Source: an uncultured Porphyromonas sp.
GTDB lineage: Bacteria > Bacteroidota > Bacteroidia > Bacteroidales > Porphyromonadaceae
Length of the DNA stretch: 64,000 bases
Direction of reading: 5' to 3'
Assembly: GCF_905372525.1 (NCBI RefSeq)
Contig: NZ_CAJPPN010000001.1
Location: forward strand, 62,001 to 126,000
In this document: positions 1 to 8,581 of the stretch, piece after piece
Layout of the letters: the number at the start of each line of letters is the position of its first letter
Position numbering within the stretch: the stretch's first letter is position 1
Translations under genes and position numbers: made by a program
Notes under the pieces: model-generated
Databases searched by the model: none
Told to the model about the DNA's origin: nothing
The model's input: the letters and a program-made list of their open reading frames with translations, nothing else

Positions 1-692
1 AATGTATATGCCTCGTAGCGTGCATACTGATCTCCGACGAAGAAATAGGGGAGACAGGCTCTCAGTACATCGTCTAGGAACATAAGGTAGCTCTCGCCCC
101 CATGGTCTCTCAGACGAAAGAATCTACCGAGCTCCTTGGTGGGTACCTCTAGTAGGGCGACATCATGCATCTCCTCCGCCTCCTGCTCCTCGTGCCATAG
201 GACGACAGCTAGGTAGAGGGACTCCTTGAGGTGTCGCTCGGGGCTAAAGGTAGGGCTGCTGATGAAGATCGGGGAGGTCGTCCCATTGATCTTCTCCATG
301 AAGAAGGTGCGTACCTCCTGCCGCTGCTCCTCACTCAGCTCCTGCTCGTTGATGATATGGATATGTGCCTCAGCTAGGGAGTGCAGCAGAGACTCGAAGG
401 TCTGCTCGAAGAGCTGGGAGTACTCTTGGTTGAGGCGCAGGATCGTGCGCAGTACATCCCGAGCCTTCTTACGCTCATCCTCCGAGGCCTCTATCGTGGC
501 ATCAATGAGACGACGTAGCGAGGCTACCCGCACGCGGAAGAATTCGTCGAGGTTATTAGAGTATATACCCAGATAGTTGAACCGCTCCAGTAGGGGTAGG
601 TCTTCACGCCGAGCCTCCAGCAGTATGCGCTTATTGAAGTACATCCAGCTCTCATCTCGCTCGATGTAGGGGAAGCGATGACTAGTTCTCAT
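1..692 (-). CDS. ppk1: Polyphosphate kinase 1, N-terminal part (runs off window)
   Basis: The minus strand stays open from an ATG at 692 to the left edge, about 230 codons. PPK1 makes long-chain polyphosphate from the gamma-phosphate of ATP. The first 65 residues carry the PPK1 N-terminal signature: RDESWMYFNKRILLEA followed by LLERFNYLGIYSNNLDEFF, where the SNLDEF segment is diagnostic. The rest matches the helical N domain and the start of the head domain. The catalytic histidine region lies outside the window. AAGG lies just upstream of the start. cdd follows on the other side on the same strand, 38 bp away, reading toward ppk1, so the two may be co-transcribed. The family call is secure; completeness cannot be judged. 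Confidence 0.9.
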   Translation of the reverse strand, partial: MRTSHRFPYIERDESWMYFNKRILLEARREDLPLLERFNYLGIYSNNLDEFFRVRVASLRRLIDATIEASEDERKKARDVLRTILRLNQEYSQLFEQTFESLLHSLAEAHIHIINEQELSEEQRQEVRTFFMEKINGTTSPIFISSPTFSPERHLKESLYLAVVLWHEEQEAEEMHDVALLEVPTKELGRFFRLRDHGGESYLMFLDDVLRACLPYFFVGDQYARYEAYT

Positions 693-730
693 CCTTGAGG
701 GCTATAATATATAATGGAGATAGAGAGGCA

Positions 731-1201
731 CTAGAGGGCACTCCCATCGAAGCCGAGAGGGAGGAGCTGCCGACAGTCTTCTATCCGAATGGTTTGCTCG
801 CTGCCGCAGAGTAGTATGGGGAAGGGATGGAAGCGGGTCGCAGCCTCCATGATCACCTGCCGACAGCTCCCGCAGGGGGAGATGAAGGGGACACGCCCCT
901 CACTATTGATCGCTACGATGACGAGTCGCTCTACGGGCACCTCAGGCCACTGAGCCGAAGCCCAGAAGAGAGCCGTACGCTCGGCACAAGTCCCAGAGGG
1001 ATAGGCTGCATTCTCTTGGTTGGACCCTGTCACGATCTCTCCATTGGCTAGTAGTACAGCCGCCCCCACATGGAAGTGGCTATAGGGTGCATAGGCTCCA
1101 GTGGCAGCCTCTAGCGCTCGTCGCTCTAGCTCCTGCTCTATGGGGGATAGCTCATCGTGTGTGAGGGTGCTATAGGGGATCTGGAGAGTCCGTTCCTTCA
1201 T
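731..1201 (-). CDS. cdd: Cytidine deaminase
   Basis: Hydrolytic deamination of cytidine and deoxycytidine to uridine and deoxyuridine in pyrimidine salvage; cytosolic, usually a homotetramer when short like this. The 156-residue protein has the full zinc site: TCAERT at 71-76 (Cys72 ligand, Glu74 proton shuttle) and PCGSC at 109-113 (Cys110 and Cys113 ligands). The substrate-binding stretch YSHFHVGAAV is at 40-49. About 20 extra N-terminal residues precede the usual family start, but no better internal Met exists. It lies 38 bp upstream of ppk1 and reads the same way. Upstream is decayed phage-like DNA, so cdd may begin its own transcript. Confidence 0.93.
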   Translation of the reverse strand: MKERTLQIPYSTLTHDELSPIEQELERRALEAATGAYAPYSHFHVGAAVLLANGEIVTGSNQENAAYPSGTCAERTALFWASAQWPEVPVERLVIVAINSEGRVPFISPCGSCRQVIMEAATRFHPFPILLCGSEQTIRIEDCRQLLPLGFDGSAL

Positions 1202-1379
1202 CTTTCCTATTCTAATTATCTAAGTCGTTTGTTTCTGCTCCGAATGCCTATGACAAAGGCTTTCACCAGCTAATATACGAAATCCCCTCCGTACCGCCTC
1301 GTCCTCTACCCTCATAGCTCAGCTTCGCTCCCTCCGCTCTTGCCACCAGTTTTGTAGTACTGAGCCAAAAAACACTTTC
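1202..1379. other. Non-coding stretch beside phage remnant
   Basis: No convincing reading frame or RNA. The only minus-strand frame with an ATG is about 23 codons long and resembles nothing I know. It probably belongs to the same decayed segment that continues to about 2450. Confidence 0.4.
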
Positions 1380-1652
1380 TCATCTTGAGGGTGACCGTGG
1401 GGGGAGCATATCTCCCCCCTCGTTGTGTATGCGAGCATAAGCTACGGGGTTGAACACGAGTACAGAGGCCTTGCTCGGCACGGCCTCGATGCTACTCATG
1501 AGGAGGTTCCGAGCGGAGGTTAGAGTACGGTATTGTGCCGAGGTAGACGAGTCGTGCTTTCGGATAGCTCGTTGCCACTGATGCAGACCTCCGTCCACAA
1601 AGCCTAAGAGGCGGAAGTTATCCCCGTAGTGACGCTTGGAGATGACCGCCAC
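1380..1652 (-). pseudogene. Remnant of phage virion morphogenesis protein (Mu gpG-like)
   Basis: The 90-residue frame keeps recognisable pieces of the phage virion morphogenesis family used in tail and head assembly of Mu-like phages: an N-terminal HYGDNFRLLGF segment and a YARIHNEGG segment around residues 71-79, the latter being the family's hallmark. Upstream the match continues without an ATG (PHKVAVISKRH), and after NEGG the frame ends in a Pro/Arg-rich tail instead of the expected C-terminal half. An upstream frame ends in an internal TAG near 1700. It therefore looks truncated at both ends and shifted. Neighbouring fragments at 1870-2448 lie on the same strand and could be the gene before it in the phage order. 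Confidence 0.55.
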
Positions 1653-1869
1653 CTTGTGGGGAGGTGGTTGTTGGGCTCCGCCTCGGCATCTTTGGTTAGC
1701 TACGCGATGACCTTGAGTAGCATGTCTGATTGCATTGTTTGGAGAATTGATTATCTTCGTGGAGTCAGCACGCCAGCAAACTATAAGCGCGATAACTTCA
1801 AGCTCCGCCGGTCTCTGGGTGACAAATTACACTATGGAGTTGTGGAGCGATCTGCAACTCCATTTACTT

Positions 1870-2448
1870 TTATTGTAGTAGAGACAAGGTTTCTTTTATC
1901 TTCTTCTTGTCTCCAGTGGCAATCGCAATGGCTTTGCCCCTATACACCACGTAGCACATCTTAATTCGCCCTTCCTCAAAGTCCGTTCTTCTTCGAGAGA
2001 TATACATTGAGAGGTCATTGATGCGTAATATTTGACCGTATCCGCACCTCTCTATCTGGGAATGAGCGCAGAATGGTACGAGCAACCCGCTTGTTGTCCT
2101 CTAGGTCTACAGGATCTACGGTGTCGCTAATCTTAAATCGATCGCCAAACTCCTCCGCCACTGCACTCCGATAGGTGCCTGGATCATTCTTGAGAGCCTC
2201 CTCTATCGCCTTTTCTACGTAGAGGCAACTAGGCAGTCCCTAGCCCGATTGGAGAGGTGTCTACGCACCCACCCTTCACGCCCCTGGAGGTATGAAAGGA
2301 GCACTTGGTGCAACTCGAAGTCGTCGGGCTTCTTGGCATTGAGGTGGATGTTTGCTTGTGTGATGATGTCGATCTCCTTGCGCTGACGAACTTGCCCCCT
2401 GAGACGTTGTAGCCGAGCGCCTCGAGGGTGAGGATCATATAGTAGTGC
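1870..2448 (-). pseudogene. Broken phage-like gene(s) in three reading frames
   Basis: Three protein-like segments follow one another on the minus strand in different frames. The first, about 2448-2215, has no start and contains IITQANIHLNAKKPDDFELH and YLQGREGWVRRHLSN. The second, 2218-2015, contains IEEALKNDPGTYRSAVAEEF and ARTILRSFPDREVRIRSN. The third, 2042-1870, contains GYGQILRINDLSMYISRR and ends KKKIKETLSLL. Their composition is that of ordinary protein and each begins about where the last one stops, so one or two genes seem to have been broken by frameshifts. I cannot name the family. The position before a Mu gpG-like remnant suggests a minor head protein or an attached nuclease-type domain; that is inference only. 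Confidence 0.4.
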
Positions 2449-2557
2449 TATTCAGACTATGATCTCCCCCCTGAAGAGGTATGGTGGGTAAGCTATGAGT
2501 AGCCCCTCGCGTAACAGCCTCTGTATCAAATGTACTAGCAGTCATGCCGAGTAGTCT

Positions 2558-2693
2558 GATGCGCTCTCGGTAGGAACACTCTCATCACCTATGTAAGGTG
2601 ACGGTGACGCTCTTTATAGGAGCGCTGATGCGCTCTCGGTAAGAACGTATTCATCACCTTACATAGGTGATGACGATGCTCTTTATAGGAGTG
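2558..2693. repeat. 69-bp tandem repeat, two units (locus 1)
   Basis: Two near-identical units start at 2558 and 2627. Each runs GCGCTCTCGGTARGAAC, then a TCACCT/AGGTGA palindrome with a 5-base centre, then CTCTTTATAGGAG. The palindrome centre is inverted between the two units (ATGTA then TACAT). The same unit occurs twice in the opposite orientation at 21983-22119. The 69-bp length is a multiple of three, so a 23-codon periodic frame arises, but no gene signal goes with it. Confidence 0.85.
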
Positions 2694-2848
2694 TAGATGA
2701 CCTCCCACAATGAGCTTATAGGCGAGGCTGATAGGCTGAGTGTGGTGAATAGATCTAGTGTGGCGGATATGTCTCAGTCTAAGGGTTGAGACTACTAGCT
2801 GAGAGTAGAAGGAGAGTGTGACTGTCCCCAGAGAGGGGTGAGCATATA

Positions 2849-2895
2849 ACGACAGCGCCCCCGTAGACCTCATTGGTCTACGGGGGCGCTGTCGT
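2849..2895 (-). terminator. Strong hairpin after the phosphate transporter gene
   Basis: A perfect 21-bp stem (ACGACAGCGCCCCCGTAGACC and its complement) closes a 5-base loop, 40 bp past the stop codon of the Pit gene. There is no T-run on either side, as is common for Bacteroidota terminators. Confidence 0.7.
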
Positions 2896-2934
2896 CTGGC
2901 TACTCTCGCAGAGTGGGGAGGATGAGCGGATAGG

Positions 2935-5172
2935 CTACTCGGACTCCTCGTCCAGTAGGTGCTGGCTGTAGCCTACGAGGTGGCGAAGGTTCACAAGGAG
3001 CTCATCCGTCTCAATGAGGAGGTTGAGGTAGACGAGGGAGGCACGTAGATCCTCCTTACTGCTCTTGTGGGTACGCTTCATCTGCGTCTTGCGCATGTCC
3101 TTGACGATACTACGGAGTTCCTTACCCATAGACTTGGCCTTCTTTGCTTCCTCCATTCGTTCGCTGGCGATGAGGCGGTGCACCTGGGCGATATAGTCGA
3201 TGACACGATCACGTATGGGGAGGAACTCGGAGCGGCACTGCTCGGGGATCGGATTGAAGTTGTTGTCCACGTGCTCGGCCCCGACCTCACTAGCTCGCTC
3301 TAGGGCATAGATCATCTGGAGGCAAGCGTTTGCTCCGAGATGGAACCACATGTTCTTCTCTAGTACATCCTCGTCATTGGACATACGCCTCAGCCCGATC
3401 GTCTCCTTGCGACGCATGGTCTTGAAGCGACGCTTGTGGCTATCTAGGTGGTGCTGGGTGCGACGGAGCTTACGTAGGTCTTCACTGAAGAGCCCTGTGG
3501 TCAGATCCATGTAGTCTGTGCTGACTTGGTCGAGGAGGGTAATCTGATTGAGACGTACGTGCTCAGAGAGTAGGCTCCACATCGCCTCGGGCTTCTCTGC
3601 ATTGAGGATAGCGACGAAGAGTTCATCGTCACCATCATCCTTCTTGCGCTTGATCAGATGACTATTGAAGAGGAGGAAGAGAGCTAGGCCGATGAGAGCA
3701 ACCATAGCGACGAAGCCCCCGAAGTTCATCGTCGCAGCGATGATGATCGCGATGATGAAGGCTGCACCAGCAGTGATGAACCAGCCCCCGATCACGGACA
3801 TCACCCCAGTGAGACGCCCCACGGCGCTCTCACGTCCCCAGGCACGATCCGCTAGAGAGGACCCCATAGCGACCATGAAGGTGACATAGGTCGTCGAGAG
3901 AGGTAGCTTCATGGAGGTACCGACGGCGATGAGTAGCCCCGAGAGGACGAGGTTCACCGAGGCTCTCACGAGGTCAAAGGCAGCCCCCTGCTCGAGGGTG
4001 ATCTCCTGCTTGTTGAAGCGACTATCGATCCAGGTGCGAGCTTGCTTAGGCACGGCACGCTCTAGGAAGTTCGCTATCGTGCTGCTCGTGCGTACGAGGC
4101 CTCGGGCGATACGAGAGGAGCCGAAGGTCTCCTCACCATCATCTTGGCGGGAGAGGTTCACGGAGGTCTTGATGACGTTCTGGGCACTCTTGGAGAAGAA
4201 GAGTGCGACGACCATGATGACTCCGGAGGCGAGGAGGAAATAATAGGGAGTCTCAGCTGGCCCCTTGTTGGCAGTCATCAGGTAGCTGTCGTAGGCGCCA
4301 TTCCCATGGGCTGTGAAGTCCTGGTAGGAAGCAAGTCCCGTCAAAGGCACCCCGATGAAGTTCACCAAGTCGTTGCCCGCAAAGGCAAGCGATAGAGAGA
4401 GGGTACCTGCTAGGACGATGATCTTGAGGATATTCACCTTGCACCAATAGAGGAGCTGCATCACGATCGTCGAGATGATGAGGCAACCGATGACGAGCTC
4501 CTGGGTGTGCTCATTGATCCACTCCTTGTAGGCAAAAGTCGAGTCCCCTAGCCCCTTGATGAGCATGAAGTAGACGATGGCCGTGAGAGCTAGTCCCCCA
4601 TAGATGCCAGCTAGGTAGGGTAGGTTCTTCTTGTAGTTGAAGGTGAAGAGCACGCGAGCAATCCACTGCACGAGTGATCCAAAGAAGAAGGCAATAGCTA
4701 CGGAGAGGAAGATGGCGATGATGACCTGCAGCGCCTTGGAGGTATTCAGCAGGTCAAGGACCTGGATCGAGGGATCACCGACACTCTTGATCATCGCCAT
4801 ACAAAAGGCTGCGCCAAGGAGCTCGAAGACCATGGAGACGGTCGTGGAGGTCGGTAACCCGAGGGTATTGAATATGTTCAGTAGGATAATGTCCGTGACG
4901 ACAGCTGTGAGGCAGATCGTCATCACCTCCTGGAAGGTGAAGTACGAGGGGTCATAGATGCCATAGCGAGCTATGTCCATCATCCCATTGCTCAGGGATG
5001 CACCGATGAAGATACCGACAGCTGCGACGGCAAGGACGACCTTGAAGGGGGCAGCCTTTGCTCCGATAGCAGAGTTTAGGAAGTTCACAGCATCGTTACT
5101 TACCCCCGCCACGAGGTCAAAGCAGGCGAGGATCAGTAAGAATACTAGGATGCAGATAAAGATGATTTCCAT
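2935..5172 (-). CDS. pit: Inorganic phosphate transporter, Pit family with C-terminal PhoU-like domain
   Basis: Low-affinity phosphate uptake coupled to cation movement, in the inner membrane. The 745-residue protein has the two inverted Pit repeats, each with the family Asn-Asp signature: GVSNDAVNFLNSAIG near 23-37 and AGNDLVNFIGVPLTG near 270, and GLPTSTTVSMVFELLGA in the first half. About ten to twelve hydrophobic segments fill residues 1-515. Residues about 520-745 are hydrophilic and helical, like the PhoU-type/DUF47 proteins that accompany Pit transporters in other bacteria, so this looks like a natural fusion of transporter and regulator. It lies 44 bp downstream of ligA on the same strand. 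A strong hairpin follows the stop. Confidence 0.9.
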   Translation of the reverse strand: MEIIFICILVFLLILACFDLVAGVSNDAVNFLNSAIGAKAAPFKVVLAVAAVGIFIGASLSNGMMDIARYGIYDPSYFTFQEVMTICLTAVVTDIILLNIFNTLGLPTSTTVSMVFELLGAAFCMAMIKSVGDPSIQVLDLLNTSKALQVIIAIFLSVAIAFFFGSLVQWIARVLFTFNYKKNLPYLAGIYGGLALTAIVYFMLIKGLGDSTFAYKEWINEHTQELVIGCLIISTIVMQLLYWCKVNILKIIVLAGTLSLSLAFAGNDLVNFIGVPLTGLASYQDFTAHGNGAYDSYLMTANKGPAETPYYFLLASGVIMVVALFFSKSAQNVIKTSVNLSRQDDGEETFGSSRIARGLVRTSSTIANFLERAVPKQARTWIDSRFNKQEITLEQGAAFDLVRASVNLVLSGLLIAVGTSMKLPLSTTYVTFMVAMGSSLADRAWGRESAVGRLTGVMSVIGGWFITAGAAFIIAIIIAATMNFGGFVAMVALIGLALFLLFNSHLIKRKKDDGDDELFVAILNAEKPEAMWSLLSEHVRLNQITLLDQVSTDYMDLTTGLFSEDLRKLRRTQHHLDSHKRRFKTMRRKETIGLRRMSNDEDVLEKNMWFHLGANACLQMIYALERASEVGAEHVDNNFNPIPEQCRSEFLPIRDRVIDYIAQVHRLIASERMEEAKKAKSMGKELRSIVKDMRKTQMKRTHKSSKEDLRASLVYLNLLIETDELLVNLRHLVGYSQHLLDEESE

Positions 5173-5216
5173 TACTGGGACAAATATGTTCTAGGGTTAG
5201 TTGGTGAGACGCATGA

Positions 5217-7307
5217 CTAATCGAAGAGGGAACGAGGCTCATCACTAGCCTCCTGTACCAGAGGTGGAGTAGGAGCCTCGGTGGGCATAGCTTGAGTGCC
5301 CTGTAGGTGGGAGAGGAAGTCTTCCTCAGAGAGTAAGGTGATGCCTAGGGAGTTCGCCTTCTCGAGCTTGGCAGGCCCCATGTTGGCACCAGCTAGGACG
5401 AAGTCTGTCTTGCTGGAGATCGAGGAGGAGACCTTCCCCCCATAGGACTCGATCATAGCCTTATACTCCTCTCGAGAATGCTCGGTGAAGACACCACTGA
5501 TGACAAAGGTACGCCCCGAGACGAATTCGTGTGAGGTGACCGGGCTAGGCTCCTCCTGAGCTGTACGTCGGAGTGGGAGTCCGAGCTCCTCTAGCTCAAG
5601 GATGAAGTGTCGGTTGGCCTCTAGTGCGAAGTAATCCACGAGGCTCTGAGCGATGACCTTACCAATATCGGGTATGGCAGTCAGCTCCTCGAGGGAGGCC
5701 TTGGCGAGCTCCTCTATACTCGGGTAGTGCTGTACTAAGGTTTTGGCAACGGTCTCGCCCACGAAGCGAATACCGAGCCCGAAGAGTAGCGCACTGAAGG
5801 GACGATCCTTGGAGGCAGTGATGCTCTCTAGGAGCTTCGTAGCACTACGCTCCTTGAAGCCCGGTAGGCTGAGTAGATCCTGTAGACTGAGACGATACAG
5901 ATCCGCTATGTTGTGTACTAGGTCTTGCTCGAAGAGTAGAGATATGGTCTCCTCGCCCAGACGGATATCAGCGGCCTTTCGTCCGCAGAAGTGCTCCAGT
6001 CGTGCCATCTGCTGGGGAGGACAGGAGGCTTGGTTAGGACAATAGTAGGCAGCCTCACCCTCATTGCGGTGTAGAGGTGAGCTACAGGCAGGACACAGCG
6101 AGGGGAATATGATCGGCTCTGCGCCTGCGGGGCGCTCTTCCTTGGCAACGCCTACGATCTTGGGGATGATCTCCCCGCCCTTCTCGACGAATACCTGATC
6201 TCCGAGGTGTAGATCTAGCGAAGCGATAAAGTCGGCATTGTGCAGGGAAGCTCGGCGTACCGTGGTCCCCGAGAGGGGGACTGCATCTAGGTTGGCCACT
6301 GGGGTCACAGCTCCTGTCCGTCCGACCTGAAAGTCTACAGAGCGTAGAGTGGTCTTTGCCTGCTCAGCTTGGAACTTGTAGGCGATGGCCCAGCGAGGCG
6401 TCTTGGAGGTATAGCCTAGCTCCTCTTGCTCTGCGATAGAGTCTACCTTGAGTACTACGCCATCTGTCGCCACGGGAGCAGAGTGACGTGCCTCGTCCCA
6501 GTAATCGAGGAAGTGATGGACCTCCGAGAGTGTGTGACAGAGCTCGATCGCATGGGAGACCTTGAGCCCCCAAGCCCGGCACTGCATTAGTCGCTCGTAG
6601 TGGCTATCTGGCATCTCTGTTTGTGCGGGGACATAGTAGAAGAAGGCATCTAACCTACGGGATGCTACGATAGCAGGATCCAGCTGCTTGAGTGTGCCAC
6701 TGGCAGCATTACGTGGGTTCGCGAAGAGAGGGAGCCCAGCCGCACTACGCTCCATATTGATCCGATCAAACTCTGCGAAGGGGAGGAGTATCTCACCACG
6801 TACCTCCAGCTCACGAGGATAGCCCTCTCCCTGCAGGTGTAGAGGAATAGAGCGAATGGTACGGACATTGGCTGTCACGTCGTCGCCCATCTGACCGTCC
6901 CCTCGGGTGACAGCACGTACGAGGATCCCCTCCTCATAGATGAGGGATATGGATAGACCGTCATACTTCAGCTCGGCAGCTATGACGAAGTCCTTCCCCC
7001 CCAAGTCCTTCTTTACTCGCTCGTAGAAGCTATCGACCTCGGCATAGCTATAGGTATTGCCTAGGGAGAGCATGGGATAGCGATGTGCTACCTGTACAAA
7101 GCCCTCGGTGCGGTCTGCCCCGACACGCTGGGTCGGGGAGTCGGGGGTGATGAGCTCGGGGTGTTGGGCTTCTAGAGCCTCTAGCTCCTTGAGCAGGTGG
7201 TCAAAGTCATAGTCCGAGATGGTAGGGGCGGATAGGACATAATAGGCATGATTGTGCCGATTGATCTCCTCTCGGAGCGCTTTGATGCGTTGGTCTATTC
7301 GTTCCAT
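5217..7307 (-). CDS. ligA: NAD-dependent DNA ligase
   Basis: Seals nicks in duplex DNA in replication and repair, using NAD+ as the adenylate donor. From the ATG at 7307 the protein is 696 residues, the normal size. Order of domains: Ia domain with HNHAYYV near 20-26; nucleotidyltransferase with the adenylated lysine in ELKYDG (Lys114) and the GGDE-type region following; OB fold; four-cysteine zinc finger CPAC...CPNQASC; helix-hairpin-helix region; and a C-terminal BRCT domain starting around SGRTFVISGVF. A longer frame reaches 7349, but the added 14 residues overlap the GNAT gene and are not conserved, so the internal ATG (MERIDQRIKAL) is preferred. It overlaps the end of the GNAT gene by 13 bp, implying one transcript with recR and the GNAT. 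Confidence 0.95.
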   Translation of the reverse strand: MERIDQRIKALREEINRHNHAYYVLSAPTISDYDFDHLLKELEALEAQHPELITPDSPTQRVGADRTEGFVQVAHRYPMLSLGNTYSYAEVDSFYERVKKDLGGKDFVIAAELKYDGLSISLIYEEGILVRAVTRGDGQMGDDVTANVRTIRSIPLHLQGEGYPRELEVRGEILLPFAEFDRINMERSAAGLPLFANPRNAASGTLKQLDPAIVASRRLDAFFYYVPAQTEMPDSHYERLMQCRAWGLKVSHAIELCHTLSEVHHFLDYWDEARHSAPVATDGVVLKVDSIAEQEELGYTSKTPRWAIAYKFQAEQAKTTLRSVDFQVGRTGAVTPVANLDAVPLSGTTVRRASLHNADFIASLDLHLGDQVFVEKGGEIIPKIVGVAKEERPAGAEPIIFPSLCPACSSPLHRNEGEAAYYCPNQASCPPQQMARLEHFCGRKAADIRLGEETISLLFEQDLVHNIADLYRLSLQDLLSLPGFKERSATKLLESITASKDRPFSALLFGLGIRFVGETVAKTLVQHYPSIEELAKASLEELTAIPDIGKVIAQSLVDYFALEANRHFILELEELGLPLRRTAQEEPSPVTSHEFVSGRTFVISGVFTEHSREEYKAMIESYGGKVSSSISSKTDFVLAGANMGPAKLEKANSLGITLLSEEDFLSHLQGTQAMPTEAPTPPLVQEASDEPRSLFD

Positions 7308-7828
7308 TTCTGATAGTAGTAGAGATCCTGATAGTCCCCTCTGGCCCACTGCCAGCGGGCTAGGGTGGCTGTATGTCTGAAGCCGAGGGAGAGAAGCAAG
7401 CCCAGCGAAGGTGTGTTGTAGGCTAGTGACTCAGCGTAGATCTGCTGGCAACGTAGCCGCTCGAAGGCATAGCGGCACACTAGTCTAATTCCCCGAGAGG
7501 CATAGCCCATGCGCCTATGCTCAGGAGCGATGTATATCCCGAGCCCCACACGGCAGTGTAGGGGAGTATAGCCGTAGAGTACCAGATGTCCTAGGGGGGT
7601 AGGGATAGAGCCATCCCAGAGCTCCATCATGAGTCCCATCGTCCCCGTCTCTAGGATATGCTGCGAGGAGGTGGTGATATAGCCCTGTAGGAAGTCTTTG
7701 GAGAGGGGATTGATGGTATTGCTTGAGAGCCATCCTTCGGTATCATTCTCCCAGGTCTCTAGCTGAGGCAAATCCTCCAGAGAGAGGGCTCTCAGGCGGA
7801 GATCTTCGTGCTCTAGTAGATGTGCCAT
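7295..7828 (-). CDS. GNAT family N-acetyltransferase
   Basis: 177 residues resembling the RimJ/RimL-type subgroup of acetyl-CoA-dependent N-acetyltransferases. The core has WENDTEGWLSSNTINP near the N-terminus, then VGLGIYIAPEHRRMGYASRGIRLV, which includes the acetyl-CoA-binding loop (R-R-x-G-Y-A/G), and late in the protein the Asn-containing AYNTPSLGLLLSLGF strand-helix seen in the family. The substrate cannot be told from sequence: N-terminal amines of proteins, spermidine or small molecules are possible. It sits between recR (16 bp upstream) and ligA (13-bp overlap) on the same strand, so it is translated as part of that operon. Confidence 0.85.
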   Translation of the reverse strand: MAHLLEHEDLRLRALSLEDLPQLETWENDTEGWLSSNTINPLSKDFLQGYITTSSQHILETGTMGLMMELWDGSIPTPLGHLVLYGYTPLHCRVGLGIYIAPEHRRMGYASRGIRLVCRYAFERLRCQQIYAESLAYNTPSLGLLLSLGFRHTATLARWQWARGDYQDLYYYQKWNE

Positions 7829-7844
7829 AGCGGGTGAGAGATGG

Positions 7845-8465
7845 TCAGAAGCGAAGGGATTGGTCGAAGTCCGTACGGGTAAGGATGGATCTACCTAAGG
7901 TCACCTCGTCCGTATACTCGATCTCATCCCCGATAGCGATCCCTCGAGCGATCACCGAGATCTTCACTCCGAGAGGCTTGAGGCGGCGATAGATGAAGAA
8001 GTTCGTAGTATCACCCTCCATCGTGGTGCCTAGGGCTAGGATGACCTCCTTCACGATGCCAGAGTGGACACGCTCGACGAGCTCGTCGATGAGTAGCTCC
8101 TCTGGCCCTATCCCATCTATGGGAGATATGACTCCACCGAGGACATGATAGAGGCCACGATACTGTCCTGTATTCTCGATTGCCAAGACATCCCCTACAT
8201 GCTGTACGACACAGACCGTAGAGGCGTCACGACTTGGATTAGCACAGATGCTGCAGAGCTCGGTATCGCTGATGTTGTGACACTGACGACAGTAGATGAT
8301 CCCATCTCGCATCTCCACTAGGGCTTGGGCAAACGTGTGCGTATCACCCTCGGGGCGAGAGAGCAGATGTAGTGCTAGGCGTAGGGCACTCTTGCGCCCA
8401 ATGCCGGGGAGTGTAGCTAGCTGCTCGACAGCTCGCTCTACGAGCTTGGATGGATAAGAGATCAT
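7845..8465 (-). CDS. recR: Recombination protein RecR
   Basis: Partner of RecO (and RecF) in loading RecA at gapped DNA. The 206-residue protein has the typical order: helix-hairpin-helix LATLPGIGRKSALRLALHLL at 17-36, a C4 zinc motif with Cys59, Cys62, Cys71 and Cys74, then a TOPRIM domain from about 82 (VCVVQHVGDVLAIENT) with the acidic GVISPIDGIGPEEL segment, and a short C-terminal Walker-B-like tail. Length and motifs are complete. It is the first gene of a recR-GNAT-ligA run. Upstream at 8497-8571 is a large inverted repeat separating it from the RNase G-type gene. Confidence 0.96.
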   Translation of the reverse strand: MISYPSKLVERAVEQLATLPGIGRKSALRLALHLLSRPEGDTHTFAQALVEMRDGIIYCRQCHNISDTELCSICANPSRDASTVCVVQHVGDVLAIENTGQYRGLYHVLGGVISPIDGIGPEELLIDELVERVHSGIVKEVILALGTTMEGDTTNFFIYRRLKPLGVKISVIARGIAIGDEIEYTDEVTLGRSILTRTDFDQSLRF

Positions 8466-8496
8466 CTCTATGTATGGCTCTTAGTCGTAAAGCTAA

Positions 8497-8571
8497 GAAG
8501 CCCATAGAGAGTAAAGACCCAGGTACGATCGCTGATCGTCACTACTCAGGGGCTGTCTCTCTATGGGCTTC
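8497..8571. terminator. 15-bp perfect inverted repeat with 45-base loop
   Basis: GAAGCCCATAGAGAG at 8497-8511 is exactly repeated in reverse complement at 8557-8571. It ends 11 bp past the stop of the RNase G-type gene and lies upstream of recR, so termination is the simplest role. The unusually long loop leaves room for attenuation. Confidence 0.5.
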
Positions 8572-8581
8572 CTAGTCAAGT

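Larger units (their letters stand above)
2441..2934. other. Intergenic stretch with repeat and terminator
   Basis: Between the phage-like remnant and the phosphate transporter. It holds the 69-bp repeat pair and a strong hairpin at 2849-2895. I see no gene. A 94-codon minus-strand frame through here is mostly repeat-encoded and is not believable as a protein. Confidence 0.6.

Noticed and set aside
226..576. Plus-strand gene opposite ppk1
   Set aside because: Arg/Ser-rich shadow of the clearly conserved minus-strand PPK1 frame.
2558..2693. CRISPR-like array from repeated 69-bp units
   Set aside because: Whole units are repeated with no variable spacers, only two copies exist per locus and no cas gene is present.
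7308..7349. Longer LigA start at 7349
   Set aside because: The added 14 residues lie inside the GNAT gene and do not resemble LigA N-termini.
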